In this document: positions 63,976 through 64,000 of the stretch, in pieces
Numbering within the stretch: the first letter of the stretch is position 1
How the letters are laid out: each line of letters begins with the position of its first letter
DNA from: Isoetes taiwanensis
Lineage: Eukaryota; Streptophyta; Lycopodiopsida; Isoetales; Isoetaceae
Direction of reading: 5' to 3'
NCBI GenBank assembly: GCA_021234155.1
Contig: JAJEKV010000003.1
Location: forward strand, 22,783,569-22,847,568
Length of the DNA stretch: 64,000 nucleotides
The notes under the pieces: model-generated
Told to the model about the DNA's origin: nothing
The model's input: only the letters and a program-made list of their open reading frames with translations
Databases searched by the model: none
Translations under genes and position numbers: made by a program

Positions 63976-64000
63976 GATGTTGTAGCTTCCTTTTTTTGTA

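Larger units (their letters stand above)
59588..64000 (-). mobile_element. Degenerate Helitron (Rep-helicase), truncated by window edge
   Basis: A GC-richer block whose minus-strand peptides follow a plant Helitron RepHel protein from its N-terminal repeats (63.97 kb) to its helicase end (59.59 kb). Reading frames change every few dozen codons and many segments are shortened, so it cannot code a working protein as written. Helitrons move by rolling-circle replication and often carry host gene pieces; none is evident here. The 5' end is beyond the right edge. Confidence 0.8.

Overview
The window reads as nuclear DNA of a land plant. Two gene families argue for this: a Dof-type zinc-finger gene (a green-plant transcription factor class) and an S-type anion channel gene of the SLAC1/SLAH class with introns. 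Around them are Ty1/copia elements primed by initiator Met-tRNA, several LINE families, a Helitron and many low-copy repeats. The style of the LINEs (endonuclease opening with VVSWNCRGFPW, reverse transcriptase with TIMVGS.FAKLY) fits a seed-free plant such as a fern, lycophyte or moss, but I cannot fix the species. Almost everything is repeat-derived. The left Dof gene is the only uninterrupted cellular gene I can support.

Layout. 1-3.5 kb is a GC-rich, frameshifted LINE on the minus strand, running off the left edge. 3.56-43.63 kb is an AT-rich composite inverted repeat of about 40 kb. Its outer arms (3.56-6.69 and 37.2-43.6) each carry a Dof gene; the left copy is open and the right copy is broken. 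Its inner arms (13.6-19.5 and 24.15-31.46) each carry the same small LTR retroelement, the same LINE tail and a matching 129-residue open frame. Between the arms lie copies of two further repeat families (called R1 and R2 here), a truncated copia gag, and an internally deleted LINE (called P). The right outer arm alone contains a 3.35-kb segment with a SLAC1-like gene, flanked by 21-bp direct repeats. The right inner arm alone contains a 1.6-kb insertion that begins with a foldback element.

43.6-59.6 kb is a mosaic of direct repeats: three copies of a 0.6-kb block (R3); the second copy of a 2.9-kb block bearing a decayed SF1-like KH-protein gene (first copy at 33-35.8 kb); half of the foldback element; a hexanucleotide microsatellite; and a 3.9-kb Ty1/copia element (46,429-50,371) with nearly identical 152-bp LTRs, a perfect 5-bp target duplication, and telomere-like TTAGGG repeats plus a G-box in the LTR. 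59.6-64 kb is a GC-rich, heavily frameshifted Helitron Rep-helicase on the minus strand, running off the right edge.

There is no operon-like or pathway logic. The main interest is structural: how the nested inverted duplication formed, why one arm gained (or the other lost) an ion-channel gene, and what the arm-to-arm differences say about the order of insertions. Many coding remnants are broken by 1-2 nt shifts while their motifs and splice sites survive, so part of the apparent decay could be assembly indels.
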